Source: Typhlomys cinereus (taxonomy: Eukaryota; Chordata; Mammalia; Rodentia; Platacanthomyidae). From it: a stretch of 64,000 nt of DNA. Under the pieces are notes generated by a model. The model was not told where the DNA came from. It saw only the letters and a list, made by a program, of their open reading frames with translations, and searched no databases. Location: assembly GCA_023101885.1 (NCBI GenBank), contig JALPQD010000388.1, forward strand, positions 451,001 to 515,000, given 5' to 3'. Of this stretch, positions 26,446-38,249 are shown in pieces. How positions within the stretch are numbered: the stretch's first letter is position 1; each line of letters begins with the position of its first letter. Both the position numbers and the translations under genes were made by a program.

Positions 26446-26702
26446 TGCGCGCGCACGTGTGTGTGTGTATCAGAAGGTACTATATGTCCCTGTGGAGGAT
26501 CAAGGGTGACTTCAGGAACCATCCTGGATTGCTTCCACCTCCTTCTTCCTTCACTGTGGGATTTTCCAGGGTCCACCCACCAGAGCCAGAAGTGCAGGCC
26601 TCTGCCATTTCCTCCTGGCGTTTTTAATGTGGGCCCTGAGATCCTAACTCAGGACCTTCTGCTTATAAGACAGTCTCAACCCCTGAGCCGTCTCTCCAGC
26701 CC
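26357..26702 (-). mobile_element. B2-type SINE with GT tract, minus strand
   Basis: The + strand shows a ttta-rich start, a long GT/CG run, ttcactgtgggattttccag, ggccctgagatcctaactca and ends ctgagccgtctctccagccc, the reverse of the SINE head. It is flanked by ctgatttctgcttt (26343-26356) and ctgatgtctgcttt (26703-26716), a 14-bp target duplication with one mismatch. That fixes both ends. Confidence 0.9.
26406..26470 (+). repeat. (GT)n with CG core
   Basis: A run of about 30 GT-type units has a gcgcgtgcgcgcgcac centre. Strict purine-pyrimidine alternation with CG steps is favourable to Z-DNA. It lies within the SINE and is its reversed CA tail. Confidence 0.92.
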
Positions 26703-27159
26703 CTGATGTCTGCTTTGTCGGTCACCTCAGAAGGATTCTCTGCCCAGTTAAGACTGTCCATATGCACGTGGCATTTTCACATTCTTGACCTTTTTCTAAA
26801 TTTCTTTGTGTTTTCTCCTCCTGGGACTTTGAAAGTTCAACAGATCAGAGGGGATTTCTCCGCCTACTCTAAGACATAGCACATAGGAAAGCAATTTCTT
26901 AGATTTCCCTTGTGGGAGTAAGGTGCTTGAATTTTATGAGGAGGGACCCTAGAGAGCACTTTCCTGGAAACCCAAGCAGCACAAGAGAGAAATCACCATT
27001 GTGTGGGTTGAATTTGCAGTGGCTGGAGAATGAATCTCATATTGCTTACCTGGTTTTTGCCTCCATGAAATCTAGGCCACATTAGCGTTAATATTCTTAC
27101 AGAATTCACTGTTCCTTAAACTTTTCACTCGGTCTTTATTGAACTTTTACTGAAGCACC

Positions 27160-27540
27160 TGTGAGGGTTTGAGTAGGAAATAGCTCCAAAAGCTGATGTT
27201 CTGACGTCTTGATTCCACAGCACTGTTCAGAAGCATTTGGGTCATGGCTGAGTTATCTACATCAGTCCACTGATAAGTCCTTAGTGGAAAGAGCTACTTG
27301 GAGATAGGAGACTAGCTTGTCCTGCCTTTCTTCTGTCCATCCTCCTGGATGCCCAAAACTGAGGAACTCACCTCTACTCTGTGGTTTCTGCTATAGCACA
27401 GTGTATACAGTTATGGGACCAAGAAATTTTAGACTGAAAGTCTGGACAAAATGAGTCAAAATGAATTAATTGTTCTTCCTTTAAACTATCCAGGACATTT
27501 TCACAGAGCAATGAAAATCCAGCTAACACAGCATCCAGTG
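27160..27540 (+). mobile_element. Solo LTR, MaLR (MST-like)
   Basis: It begins tgtgagggtttgagtaggaa and ends gctaacaca. The 3' part (ctatccaggacattttcaca, gagcaatgaaaatcc) matches the end of MST/MT LTRs (gttttgtcacagcaatgaga). Flanks gcacc (27155-27159) and gcatc (27541-27545) fit a 5-bp duplication with one change. Confidence 0.7.
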
Positions 27541-27964
27541 TAACAAGTGTCGCGAGACCACAGGAAGCATGAGATGGATATTTTCTCCTTACCCATACAA
27601 CCTCTGTTCCTCTTGCTGGGATTATAAGGTGCATCATACTTGGAACCAGTTTGGGGAATAATACACCCTTCCATCAAATGGAGAGTCAGATAAAGGATAC
27701 TAAAGCAAATTGGAGGAAGAAAGTTACAAAATATTTAAGGTTGATATTTGCAGTGAACGTTGTGCTCTGAATCTCATCTTAGGAGATTGGCTCTTGTGGC
27801 ATCATTGCAGCCTGTTACAGTCAGGAAAGTCAGAAGCACTCTGTGGGATTTGAACTTGAAGGTTTCAGTGAAGAGCAGTGTGAGGGTCATTTTTATTTTT
27901 AGTGCCCACCTCCCTCCAAGAAGGCCGGAGAGAATAAAGAAGAAGGGATTCTTTCTTTTCCCTT

Positions 27965-28386
27965 TGTTGCGGTTAAGCCTGCTTGTTGCTGATCATGACA
28001 AAACTGTTTCAGGGAGCAAAGTTTATTTTCTCTTACGATTGTCTGGTTACAGCTCTTAGTCCAACTTGGCAGGAGAGCATGTACCATCATCAAAGGGCTG
28101 AGGGAACTGGCCTCATGATCTCCACATAACAGCTGAGAAAGGATGATCCACACTTGCCAGACTAGCATAGCATGTCTGGCTAAGTATGCAGAAGGTTGCC
28201 CACTTCCTCAAACAGCTCTCTGTATTTTATTCACCTGTCCAGGACCTAATCTCACCCATCATCATCTGGGTCTGCCCCCCCCCTTTAACTAGACAATTTC
28301 ATTTAACTCAACTATCAATTATCTACAAATGCACCGAGAGCCTGATCCTTCAACCATCAAGTTGACACCTGTACCGAAATATGACA
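27965..28386 (-). mobile_element. Solo LTR, MaLR-like (family member 2), minus strand
   Basis: Read on the minus strand it runs from tgtcatatttcgg to ccgcaaca and shares its blocks in the same order with 17403-17835: caggtgaataaaatacagag, ccagacatgct, gtctggcaa, cagttccctcagcc and agagaaaataaac. Flanks ccctt (27960-27964) and cccat (28387-28391) fit a 5-bp duplication with one change. Confidence 0.75.
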
Positions 28387-28575
28387 CCCATTTCATAGGG
28401 CTCAGTGGAGTCTTGCCCTTTCTTTGGACTAAGTGAAACATTGACTTCAAGCCCATACTGTATTCCTCCTAATTTGGAGATAGAAAGACTACAACTAGCC
28501 TGAGGACAAGGCAATCAACAAGTGGTCTGCAGACTGACCTCTGATTTTTGTGGGAAAAATATAGCAGAGGCAAGT

Positions 28576-28972
28576 TAGTTAGATGTGGGTGTCAACTTGA
28601 CAATTGAGGACAGAGCCTTTTATGAAGAATTGGTAGTTAAGACCTAAGTCTATAGGAGATATCTGATCAATGAGGAAAGACCCAGCCAATGGGAGATGAG
28701 AGTATTTCCTAGGGTGGTGGGTAAGTTGGAGGAACCTGATTCAAAACTTGGTCAGTCTTGTAGTCTGGCAAGAAAGGTTTGTCCCTTTCTTACTGATTCC
28801 CGTGAACATGGTGTGGCCACTTCCCTCAGCTCCTCCTGTTGGTATGAGTTCTCTGTAAGCTGAGCTATGAACTGCAACTAAGAATCATAAGCAAGAAAAA
28901 AAATCCCTTTTCCCCCTAAGTTCTTCAGTAATGAAAGTGTCAGTATGATGCTGACAGATGGTAACGGCAGAT
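28576..28972 (+). mobile_element. MaLR-like LTR (family member 3)
   Basis: Contains gtgtcaacttgacaattgag, gacccagccaatgggagatg, gtctggcaagaaagg, gtggccacttccctcagctc and a worn 3' end (gtaacggcaga). It belongs with the copies at 17403 and 27965 but is more diverged. It lies about 190 bp from member 2 in opposite orientation. Confidence 0.68.
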
Positions 28973-30313
28973 CACACGGTATATTGGATGTATTGGAGCT
29001 GGGGAAGTGAGATTGTCTCCCCAGAACTGTGCAGGAGAGTATTGCTGGGATTTTCCCAGTGTTGCTGGGATTCTCTCCATATTGGGATTCTCTCAGTTCT
29101 TGAGAGCATTTCTATGCTATGAAAGAGTCTGACAAGGAACAAGAAACATAGTGGTAGAAACCACCCACTTCATTAGGAACAGCCTTCAGTATTGAACTTT
29201 TTTTCCTTTCTGCCTTCCTAGAGGCAGGCAACACTGAAAAATACTTGGAAGGAAGACCATAAACCCTTTTCCTAAGGTACCTGTCAGCCTAAGTAGCGAG
29301 TTCTGGGGCAGGGTGGGGAGAGAGGGTGGAGGAACAAGAGGGAGTGGATTTAATACAGTCAAATGCAGGTTGCTCATTATTGCCTTCAACTGGACATTTA
29401 TTTACTGAATTAAGACAGTGCGTGTGATTTAAAGTAACTGTGGGACTATCTATTACATAAGATTAAACAGAGAGTCAGAGATCTGCCAGAAATTATACCC
29501 AGGAGCAAAGGAAGATTGCTCCCAAGGAACACAATTTTAAGGAAGACAGAAGCAAAGACCCTGTTTCAGGCCACTAGCCATGTCTGTCTGTCACAGTGGT
29601 TGAAGATGCAGCTGTGAATGAACCAAGGCTCCCTGTAACTCAGCCTCCCTGACTGCCTTTGTCTCTATAGGGATCCTTGTTCTCTTCCACAAACTGATCA
29701 CAGGGGATCACACTGAATGGGGAGTAAAGTTCTTTGGGAGAAGTAAACATGTGGCCTTGGAAGAGGGAGGAGAAATTTACCACCTACTCAGAAAACCTTG
29801 CTAATGTGATGAACCATGTGTGGGCTGGAAATATATAAGCATGTAAGATATTATTAAAGTTGAAACCTGACAAGACATTAAACCAATCACATATCTTGTG
29901 AAACTCAAGCTATATTATCATGACAACTTATCTTTCAAACTGGAATGCCTTTTATAGTCTGCTAGGTAGACAGTCACATTGAGATATTGAGAGTGATTTA
30001 TGATTGGTCAGAGTAAACCAGGACCTCTTTGATCACCGTTCTTGTATTCTCATGTACCTGGCCTGTTTAAGACGTGGTGGCCTTTTCATTTCCTGTGAAA
30101 TCAAGACTTGCTTTGCACTGTTTTTTGGCGTCTTAATCATGTTTACAATATTAACATTACTAAGCACCTCTTAAGTAGACTGGAGGATTTACTGTGGTTT
30201 TATTTTATTCCAGATCATAGACAGTCTGACATACGTACACATACACATACTCCTGCTAGAATCCAGACAAGTCACATAAACTGAGATGGCAGGATATGAA
30301 GTAAACTCAGGGA
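28973..30313. other. Intron stretch without named repeats
   Basis: I see no mobile element or gene content here. Short direct repeats (tgctgggattttccc, tgctgggattctctcc near 29044-29080) are local duplications. Confidence 0.4.
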
Positions 30314-30570
30314 TGGGGGGCTTTGGAGATAATCAGTCAGTGAAGTACTTGTATTGCAAGTATGTGAACTTTTTACAATTCTCAGAATCATATAATTGAA
30401 GCCAGGCATGGTTAAGGAACACTTATCTTCCCGGTACTGCAGAGATAGTAGAACCACTTTGCTCAGTGACTAGCTAGCGTAGCTTACCTACAAATTTCCA
30501 GGTCAATAAGAGACAAACAGAAAAACAGACAAAAAAATCCCAATCAATACTCAAGCTAGTTGTCCTCTGG

Positions 30571-30622
<52 letters not shown>

Positions 30623-30626
30623 CATG
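30314..30626 (+). mobile_element. B3-type SINE with CA tail
   Basis: Head ggggggctttggagataatc, then gtacttgtattgcaagtatg, gccaggcatgg, and gttgtcctctggtctacaca leading into a CA run. The middle is heavily mutated and has an added A-rich tract. Confidence 0.75.
30573..30624 (+). repeat. (CA)n microsatellite
   Basis: About 25 CA units with one CG interruption. It is the tail of the upstream SINE. Confidence 0.95.
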
Positions 30627-30905
30627 AAGTTCATTACCAGAGACTCCCATAGACTATATTAAAGAATAAAAGATTTAAAAAACCCTACAGGTACAGAGGT
30701 CAGTAGTGTTAGGTCAGCGTTAGGATGGAGGGAGAGGTGACATTAAAAATTTTAAATGGAATATAAGTACTTCATGCATACTGCATGAGGTTTCACAAAT
30801 GTTTTATCTTTCTGCATTGAAAAGGTTAAATATATCATGCCAATTACTTTTGCAAAGAAAATTTAAGTATTGCACAAGAAACCAGAAGATATAATATATA
30901 CCTAA

Positions 30906-30945
30906 TGTATTAGGGTTTACTAAAGGAACAGAACTGATAGAAGGG

Positions 30946-31028
<83 letters not shown>

Positions 31029-31560
31029 GAAAAAAGAGGGAGGGAGGGAGAGAGAGAAAGAGGGAGGGAGAGAAAGACAGGGAGGGAGGGATGGAGGGAA
31101 AGAGAGAGAGAGAGAGAGAGAATTTATTAGAATGGCTTACACAATATGTACTAATTTGTCCAGCAATGGTGCCCTTCATACCAGAGAGTCTAAAATCCCT
31201 ATAGCTACTCAGTTCACGAGGCTGAATCCACAAGAGATTTCCATTCTGTTACTGAGGTCTTGGATCATCCCTGGAGAGCCACTCGTTTTTATTCCACCAT
31301 GGAAAGATCAAAGAAACTGATTTCTAACGTCAGCAAAGAATGGCTACACCAGTGGTTGCCAACAGGGAAGGTGAACTTGCCGGCAAGAGCTTTCTTTCTC
31401 CCACTTCCTTCATCTGTGCTATCTCAAGAATTGCCCACCCACGTTTAGAGTGGGTCTTCCCATTTCAATGAACTCAATCTAGGAAATCTTTTGTGAATGT
31501 GCTCATAAAGTTAGGTGGTTTCAGATCCCATCAAGTTGACATCCAACATTAGCCATCACA
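30906..31560 (-). mobile_element. Solo MaLR (MLT1/ORR1-like) LTR with internal microsatellite
   Basis: The + strand starts tgtattagggtttactaaag, then gaacagaactgatag and ends catcaagttgacatcc aacattagccatcaca, the exact reversed layout of MLT1-class LTRs. Ends are TG and CA. The 5-bp flanks are cctaa (30901-30905) and cctag (31561-31565), a target duplication with one change. The usual short TA tract has expanded into a long TA and GA block at 30951-31121. Confidence 0.85.
30951..31121 (+). repeat. Compound (TA)n(GA)n tract
   Basis: An uninterrupted TA run is followed by about 125 bases of purine-only sequence (GA with GGGA and AAAGA variants). The purine run is mirror-like and could adopt H-DNA. 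It is internal to the LTR. Confidence 0.95.
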
Positions 31561-31696
31561 CCTAGAGTTCATCATGAAAGGTCTGGTGCTCATCCCTTTT
31601 CCTTTACCACTAAAATTAACTAAAAGCTGCTTCTGCTATCTATCACCTGAGAATGCATGTTCTACATGGCCTGTTGCTTGTTTTTCATTCCTTTGA

Positions 31697-31698
<2 letters not shown>

Positions 31699-31750
<52 letters not shown>

Positions 31751-31764
31751 CTCTCTCTCTCTCC
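31699..31764 (+). repeat. (CT)n microsatellite
   Basis: About 22 CT units, a short ttgcc break, then more CT units. Confidence 0.95.
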
Positions 31765-32224
31765 TGTCTCTCATTCTCTTTGTGTCTGGATCAATGTACC
31801 CGCACAATTGCTGTCACTCTCTGATGAGATCATATAACATATTTACATGCACAGCAAATGGTCAGGTTTGACCACAATATTCATTATCAAGGAGCCGCTT
31901 TATTCAGTTGTTTGTTTCCATGGCAGAAGACACTGCTGTGAAACAGGTGCAGAATCTTACCCCTTGAGAGGATGTAATGGACAAGAAGATTAAAATAATA
32001 GTTGCAATGATGAACACATAATTGGAAAGTTCAGGAACAGTAAACAAGATATGATTCACCCAGTGGGCCAAGGATGTTCAGAATGAACTGTATGTAGCTA
32101 TTGAAAAAAAATTGCAAAGGCAGTCATTAACACAGGCTTCTGACCAATTTGGCTGTAGTTTCTGATGCTTGAAGAGTTCATTCAAAGGTGCTGCCAGGCA
32201 TTTGGAGATGTCTAAGCCATTAAA

Positions 32225-32420
32225 CCATTGGTTTGCAGTATATTTTTGGAGAGGGGGTGGTGGTGGTAGTGGCACTTTTTGCATACAGAGAATATTTGGC
32301 AACATCCAGAGATATTTTGGTTAAATACTCTGACATCTACTGTGTAGAGGCATGGGTGCTACTAAACGGAGATATAGGAGTCAAGCATGAGAAAAAAAAA
32401 ATGTTACCTGGCCTACAGAC
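32225..32420 (+). mobile_element. MER5A-like hAT DNA transposon fragment
   Basis: The blocks tttggcaacatccagagata ttttgg, acatctactgtgtagaggca and gggtgctactaaac match MER5A (ttggcaatgtctggagacat, catctagtgggtagagg, ggatgctgctaaac). MER5A is an old mammal-wide non-autonomous element of the Charlie group. The boundaries are approximate. Confidence 0.62.
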
Positions 32421-33352
32421 TTAAGAAGCCCTAAACTTATCTAATTATGGATTTAATGCTGTGGGTATACAAAGTAGACAAGAAATATGTTATCTTCCCT
32501 GATGAGGAGGAGATAGGGATTATATGTTCATTAGTTGAAATATCTTCTTATGAAACGAATTTCAAAAGAAGCTTACTATGTGTTGGCGATGCTGGAAGGT
32601 TCTAGTTTTTAGTTATGGATTTTAATTATGCTAAATTAGAGTATGCCTTTCCTCAGTTGGCTTAGAGTTAATGAAGAAGATCTATGTTAAAACATTAAAT
32701 GCACACAAAATGCATTTTGTGCTGGAATCACAATGTTTGGAGAGCATGTCAGAATCACCTTGAGGAACTATAAAGGGCATTCATTGATTTGGATTTTAAG
32801 GGAACCAACTCTGAGAATATGTTATTTAAGAAAGCTAACCAAGTGAAAAGTGGAAGGATTAAAAATTAGAGAACATTGTGAAGAACCAACCCTCTTCTTT
32901 GTAAAAGGATTGATGCAGGAAATTTTATGAGAAAGGTATTTCACATGGGGAATGTACCATATATTGGAAGTAAGAAGTTAGATCCTGTAATGATGGATAG
33001 GATTGTAGGAAAAAATAAAATGCATGTACAACTGCAACTGTCAATTTAATTCACTCCATAAGAATAGCTCAGAGTCTTCTACATATTAGGATTTAAACAC
33101 ATATCAAGGAGCAAGATCAGGAACAGATTTAGCTTCTAAAGAGTTAGATTTTACTAGCAAAGGATTCTACTAAAATGATAAAAGTAAAAAGTATTGGAGT
33201 ATTCACAAAATCAAGTGCTCACAGGAACAGATAAAAACCTATGATTAGAAAATTCTGCCCAGGCAGACATGTCAAAGATTTTTTTCTTATCACAGTGAAG
33301 ACACAGTACACAGTTTGACCAGGTGAAGTGAAGCATGAAAGAAAACATAATA

Positions 33353-33432
33353 GGCTTTGGGATTAGCTTGATGGTATAGCATTTGCCCAGCAGGTGTAAG
33401 ACCTGGATTTGATCTCCAATACCATAAAAAAT
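33353..33432 (+). mobile_element. ID-type SINE (tRNA-Ala/BC1-derived)
   Basis: About 80 bp: ggctttgggattagcttgat, ggtatagcatttgcccagca, ggtgtaagacctggatttga and tctccaataccataaaaaat. It follows the ID consensus (ggggatttagctcagtggta, gagcgcttgcctagcaagcg, ccctgggttcggtccc) with an A-rich end. It keeps an A-box-like block; the B box is mutated. Confidence 0.8.
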
Positions 33433-34103
33433 GAAGATATATGAACTTCTAAAAAGAAGTATAGACATGGAAAGCCAAGAGAAAATGAAACAATTCCAAA
33501 TGAATAGAGCAATGCTAAAGCAGTGGGTGCTTAAAGAATCTACATGAGTGGGGAGAATAAGAGGCATTAGGAATGATCTTAGGTGAAGACACTAGGGAAG
33601 AGTTGGCAAATATACTTTTGGGGTAGTCTAATGAGAAACACTGATGAAATCATGTAGGGAAATAGTACACAGAGATTGAGAGGTCAGTGCATAAACTGGG
33701 TTTGATGGGAATGCATTCATTTACTTATTGTCTAGAAGTCCTCAGAGAGAGCAGGTATGGCTGAGGATCTGTCTGTAGAAGGAACCAGTTACACTGGGTA
33801 AGGACTGCGGTTTGGCAAGCCAGCAAGGGGAATGGTATGTTCACTTAGAGAAGGTTCACACTCAAACAAGATCCATTTTTGGCAAGACTGCAATTCAGCT
33901 TTAGAAAAGTTCCTTTGAATCCAGGTTGAGATGTCTAACCAGATGAGCTTCTTTCTGTACAATCTGATACCGGCTTCTTCTAAGTGAGCAGGCAGCACTA
34001 GGAGTCAGGAAGTGAGACAGGACTGAAAACGTACACATCTCAGATCTGTGTTGATCATGTGTCCGGAGGATAAAGACCCAAGTGTTATTAATTGCATTAT
34101 CGA

Positions 34104-34417
34104 AGGGCTAGAGATGGTTCAGCGAGTAAAGCCACTGCCTCACAAGCAAAAGAACCTGAATTCAGATCCCAGATCCCACTTTAAAATGCTGGGTAGATAC
34201 GGTGACAGCCTGCAATTTCACCCCCAGAAGGTCGAACCTGAAAAGTCCCAGAAAATCAATAAGATGGAAAACCCTTGAGTCCCCACAGGCGTATACAGCT
34301 GAGATCACTGTTACACACATATACCCACATACAAATCACACACACACACACATAGAGCATTTTCACACACAAACACCATGCACACATACGTGAAAATAAG
34401 AAAAATAAATAAATTAG
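34104..34417 (+). mobile_element. B3-type SINE
   Basis: Begins agggctagagatggttcagc and cgagtaaagccactgcctca, then caagcaaaagaacctgaatt, cagatcccagatccc, atgctgggtagatacggtga. CA-rich spacers are followed by an aaaataagaaaaataaataa tail. The sequence is close to the copy at 21491. Confidence 0.85.
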
Positions 34418-37400
34418 ATTATTCAACCTGACAAAGAGGTGTGGATTCAACGTCCCAAATTTAAAAAGAACAAAATTGATATATTATACTTAAGGATCTG
34501 CGTCCCAAGGCTAGTTTCCCAGTACTTGTGTCCTACAACAGAGACCTGCACTAGGAATGCTTGGTTAGAGACAGTTGATTAGGAAATAAAAAGACAGTCC
34601 TGAGAATGAATAGGGGCTTCTGGGCCAGGGAAAGGCATGTTCTCAAGAATATCAGAACCAAGAGACTCATGACTCTTTGTAGGTCGTGTAATAGCATCTG
34701 CTGTATTGTGGACCTTTTCCTCCACACACTTAGTTACACATAGCCCTCATGACCTGGGTTCATACCAGAACCCAGAGTTCATTTTGCATCCCTCAGGTGG
34801 GGAAGGCTTTCCAACTTCAGCCTGTCAACTGGCTTCTTTCATGTGTTATTCTTTATCTTCTCTTTCCAGTTGGTCTGCTGGTGCCAGTCATTGGTTTAAG
34901 CTTTAATGCAGCTGATTAATGGTATGCTAGCTAGTGAGCTGTTTGGTAGGACTATAATATTGAAAGGGACTGTTAAAAATTATCTAGATCAGCTCATGTC
35001 TTTTAATAGTTGAAATAGGTCTGGATAGGATTAAGGACTCCAATGTCTCCCTAAAAATGGCTGAACTTGTCCATCATCTGTGAAGACAAAGGGAGTGGCA
35101 ATATTATTTCACCTTTAGCACCTTGAATCCAGATGTAGATCAAAGAGTCCTCGGTCCCTTTTGTTAAAGAAGGAAGTGTTTCCCAAATTTCCCCTAGCAT
35201 ATACACATATATCACCCCAGTGTAATCTGGAATTGCTTGTCCAATGATAGGAAACAACTATGAATTTAGCAGTTCATCACAGCATTTACCTGTTAACTCA
35301 TCACTTCCCAAGAGAGGAAAGGAATAAAAGAGAAAAGCATGAGAAACGGGCTAATAAATGTGTTTTCTAGCCAGTCCCCTCCTCCCTTCACTTAGGAAAT
35401 GTTGTAACTTCTGACCACTTTTGGTTTGCTCAAAGAAGCAAACTTAGTATCTGAAGAATTTTTAACAGCCTTTAATTTATTTTGTAAGTGCTTATTAGAA
35501 TGATGGAGGATAGCATTTTGAAGCCAGTCACAGGCTTGGATGGTAGTAACATCACTACCTTCCTCACTTGCCCAGTGAGAACACTGCATTTCCCTTTCTC
35601 TGTGAGTGGCACTCTTTATTTCCCCCCCTTTGTCACTTAAAAGAATCTGAGGACATCAGGCACTTTATCTGTTCCTGCTCTCAAATGCAAGCTGTGGTTG
35701 CCACCAGCTGAGTAGGAATAGAGTGACTATGTTGGGGACTTCCTTCACCCAGCTTCCAACATGTACAGGAGAAAGAATCTGCAGTTTGAGGCACAGATTC
35801 AAACAGGAACCCGTAGTTCATTTTGCATGCCTTCAAGTTCCGCTAAAAGCAAACCAGGCGGTTACAGCAGTAATTGGCACAAGTTTGCATGTGTTCACAT
35901 AATAACTGGCCTCACCATGCACAGCACCCAGCAGGGTGAGCTGTGAAACCTCTTTCAGGCAACAGACAGAATTAAGTCCTATTTCATCCTGTGCTCATTC
36001 CGGAATCCTCAATAGCCAACCTCATGGAGAGGGACACAGAGAGAGGCCTTTTGAGATGTAAATACTGCCGCCTACCCATGAAAATCCATGAAGTCAGTTC
36101 CTCAGTCTTTACTCACAAGACTTTTCAATGAAGAATCTGTGGGTTTCAGCTCCGGCAGCTTTCTCTTCCCTTTAAATCCAGTCTCATTGCTCATCGATTT
36201 GTTTAATAATGCTCTGGGAGCCTTCAGTTGCAGCATTGAATAATGAACATTCAGAAGGCCCACTGCCTCCAACACTTTCTAAATGTGTGCTGCCTTCCGT
36301 GTGAGAAAGCAAATTGACAGGAAAGAGCCTTGCCTTTTGTCCTTCACATGGAGAATTTTGCTTAGAAAGTGAAATTTGGCTCAGGAAACATAGCAGTGCA
36401 GTCGCTGTGTCTTTATTGTTATCAACTGTACAGCACGGTACATCTTGGCACCGTCTTAGCATCCTGAATAACATCATCTTCCTGGGTGCTAATGGAGGAA
36501 GGGGGCTCATTTCCCTCCCAATAGCCAATTTCTTCATTGTGGAAGCTTACCTGTCTGTCCACAGCAGGACTAAAATTGAGCCTGATGTATTTGCACAATG
36601 CCTTACAGTTTATAAATACCACATGTATTACGTACATATGTACAAGGTATGTACATAATTGCACAAGATACTGATATGTACAAAATATGCAAGCTCGATT
36701 AAATGAATGTAAGTAAATTACTGAGTGGAAAACATCAGGAATATATTGAACCTAAAGTCTTGGAGATCTGCTTTCAAAATCCAGGAAATGAATGATCTTA
36801 GTGTGGGCATGGATAGTCATTTATTACCATTTTATGCACACTAAGAAATCTTATCACACCAACACCGCATTAGCAGCATATTAAACTATGAGGTCATGGA
36901 TATTAGCTTAGAACCAAAGAAAAAATGAATTGATTTAAACAGAAAAGGAAGAACTACCACATGATGTAGTATAGATTTTTTACAGAATCTTGGTGGTGAC
37001 ACAGATGTGATTATAAATGGCACAACACAGATGTGATTATAAGTGGCACAACACAGTGCCAGCCAGATGATTGTATGTCTGACTCTGTTCAACAGTTATT
37101 AATTAAATGTATTGGCAACGAAAACTGTACTGTTGTGTGACAATTTCAGACTGACTCCTGATGCTTTGACCTACCAAGGTATACAGTTATATTAACTGGT
37201 ATCATGGGTGTTATTTTATTATGCTACTTACTTCTTCATCTGCTAATGGCATGAGAATTTGTGTGTGACCCATTGTCTAAAGTGAACACTTTAGAGAGTT
37301 TGTGCTGTACCATATACATGTTGAGAACCTTCCCTGCATTTTCAAGTTGTTATACTGCAAAGTTACTCTTATCCACTACATAATTAGTCTACCTGTCATC

Positions 37401-37500
37401 TTCCTACTGTCTGTCTTTCAATCATCTGTGTAACTTCACCTGTCTGCTATTTTATATCTATCCATATCTATTGTCCATCTGTGTACCATTTATCACCTCT
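34418..37500. other. Intron stretch, no named repeat
   Basis: No transposon or gene was recognised. It includes a 26-bp tandem duplication at 36999-37056 and a run of ordinary intron sequence. Open frames near 36184-36664 on both strands have no domain that I can name. Confidence 0.4.
36999..37056 (+). repeat. 26-bp tandem duplication, 2.2 copies
   Basis: The unit (acacagatgtgattataa followed by rtggcaca) occurs at 36999-37024 and 37025-37050 with one difference, and a third copy begins with acacag at 37051. This looks like a recent slippage event. Confidence 0.93.
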
Positions 37501-37507
37501 TATCTAT

Positions 37508-37558
<51 letters not shown>
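37501..37558 (+). repeat. (TCTA)n tetranucleotide microsatellite
   Basis: About 13 tcta units with one ttta variant near the start. Several related tcta words lie just upstream from 37410. Confidence 0.95.
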
Positions 37559-37559
<1 letters not shown>

Positions 37560-38049
37560 ATCATTGTCACCATTATCTTCTGTCTATCTTCTGTATAAAT
37601 GAAGAAAAGAGGCACAAAATCATTTGGTAGTATACCCAGATATGCAATGTGAGAAAAGTAAAGGCTCTTGCATCTGTAGCCAAATTTTCTATTGATTTTC
37701 TTCATTTGTAATGTATTTTTTAAAAATCTTTTGCATAGGCAAAGGGTAGTAGAATTAAATGTGATCTTGAAAATAGAAGCCACAGGGAATTAAATCATTC
37801 TGCTTTATATATTTAGAGAAGTATGTGCTTCGTTAAAGCAAAGAAGCATGGCTAGAAAAAAATCATTAAATAGACCGGAGTCAGTTAAACTTGCTAGAGA
37901 ACTTGTCAAGTGATTTTCTGCAAGGATGTACATCCTAGATGTCTCTTTAATGTGCTAAGTCTTACAGACTTAAACATTCCCTCAAATCAACAACTACATG
38001 CTTAAGATCCACAAATAAATTGTGTAGCTGATTTTGTAGCCTATAGATG

Positions 38050-38110
38050 TATATGTATATGTCCTGTTGTTTGATATATATATATACATATATATACACA
38101 TACATATATT
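38050..38110 (+). repeat. AT-rich simple repeat
   Basis: Tatata and tacata words, imperfect, next to a GT-rich segment. Confidence 0.8.
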
Positions 38111-38241
38111 AGACATTGTGTGTGTTTGTCTGTGTGTATCAGGATGCAAGGAAATATAGCTGAGTTCAATGGACTGGATCAAAGGAGAACCATTGGACGT
38201 GATTTTTAAAACCCACTAAAGCTAGACATAAATTATAAGAT

Positions 38242-38249
38242 TAATACAT
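38242..38249 (+). repeat. Left target-site duplication of the L1
   Basis: The octamer taatacat stands directly before the poly-T start of the L1 and recurs at 39715-39722 at its other end. Confidence 0.75.

Noticed and set aside
30910..31233. 107-codon Ser/Leu-rich minus-strand frame
   Set aside because: It is translation of the TA/GA tract inside a solo LTR.
33353..33432. Functional tRNA gene
   Set aside because: The tRNA-like start belongs to an ID SINE. The B box is mutated and no cloverleaf closes.
37501..37558. CRISPR array
   Set aside because: It is a pure TCTA tandem repeat with no spacers. None of the window's repeats has repeat-spacer structure.
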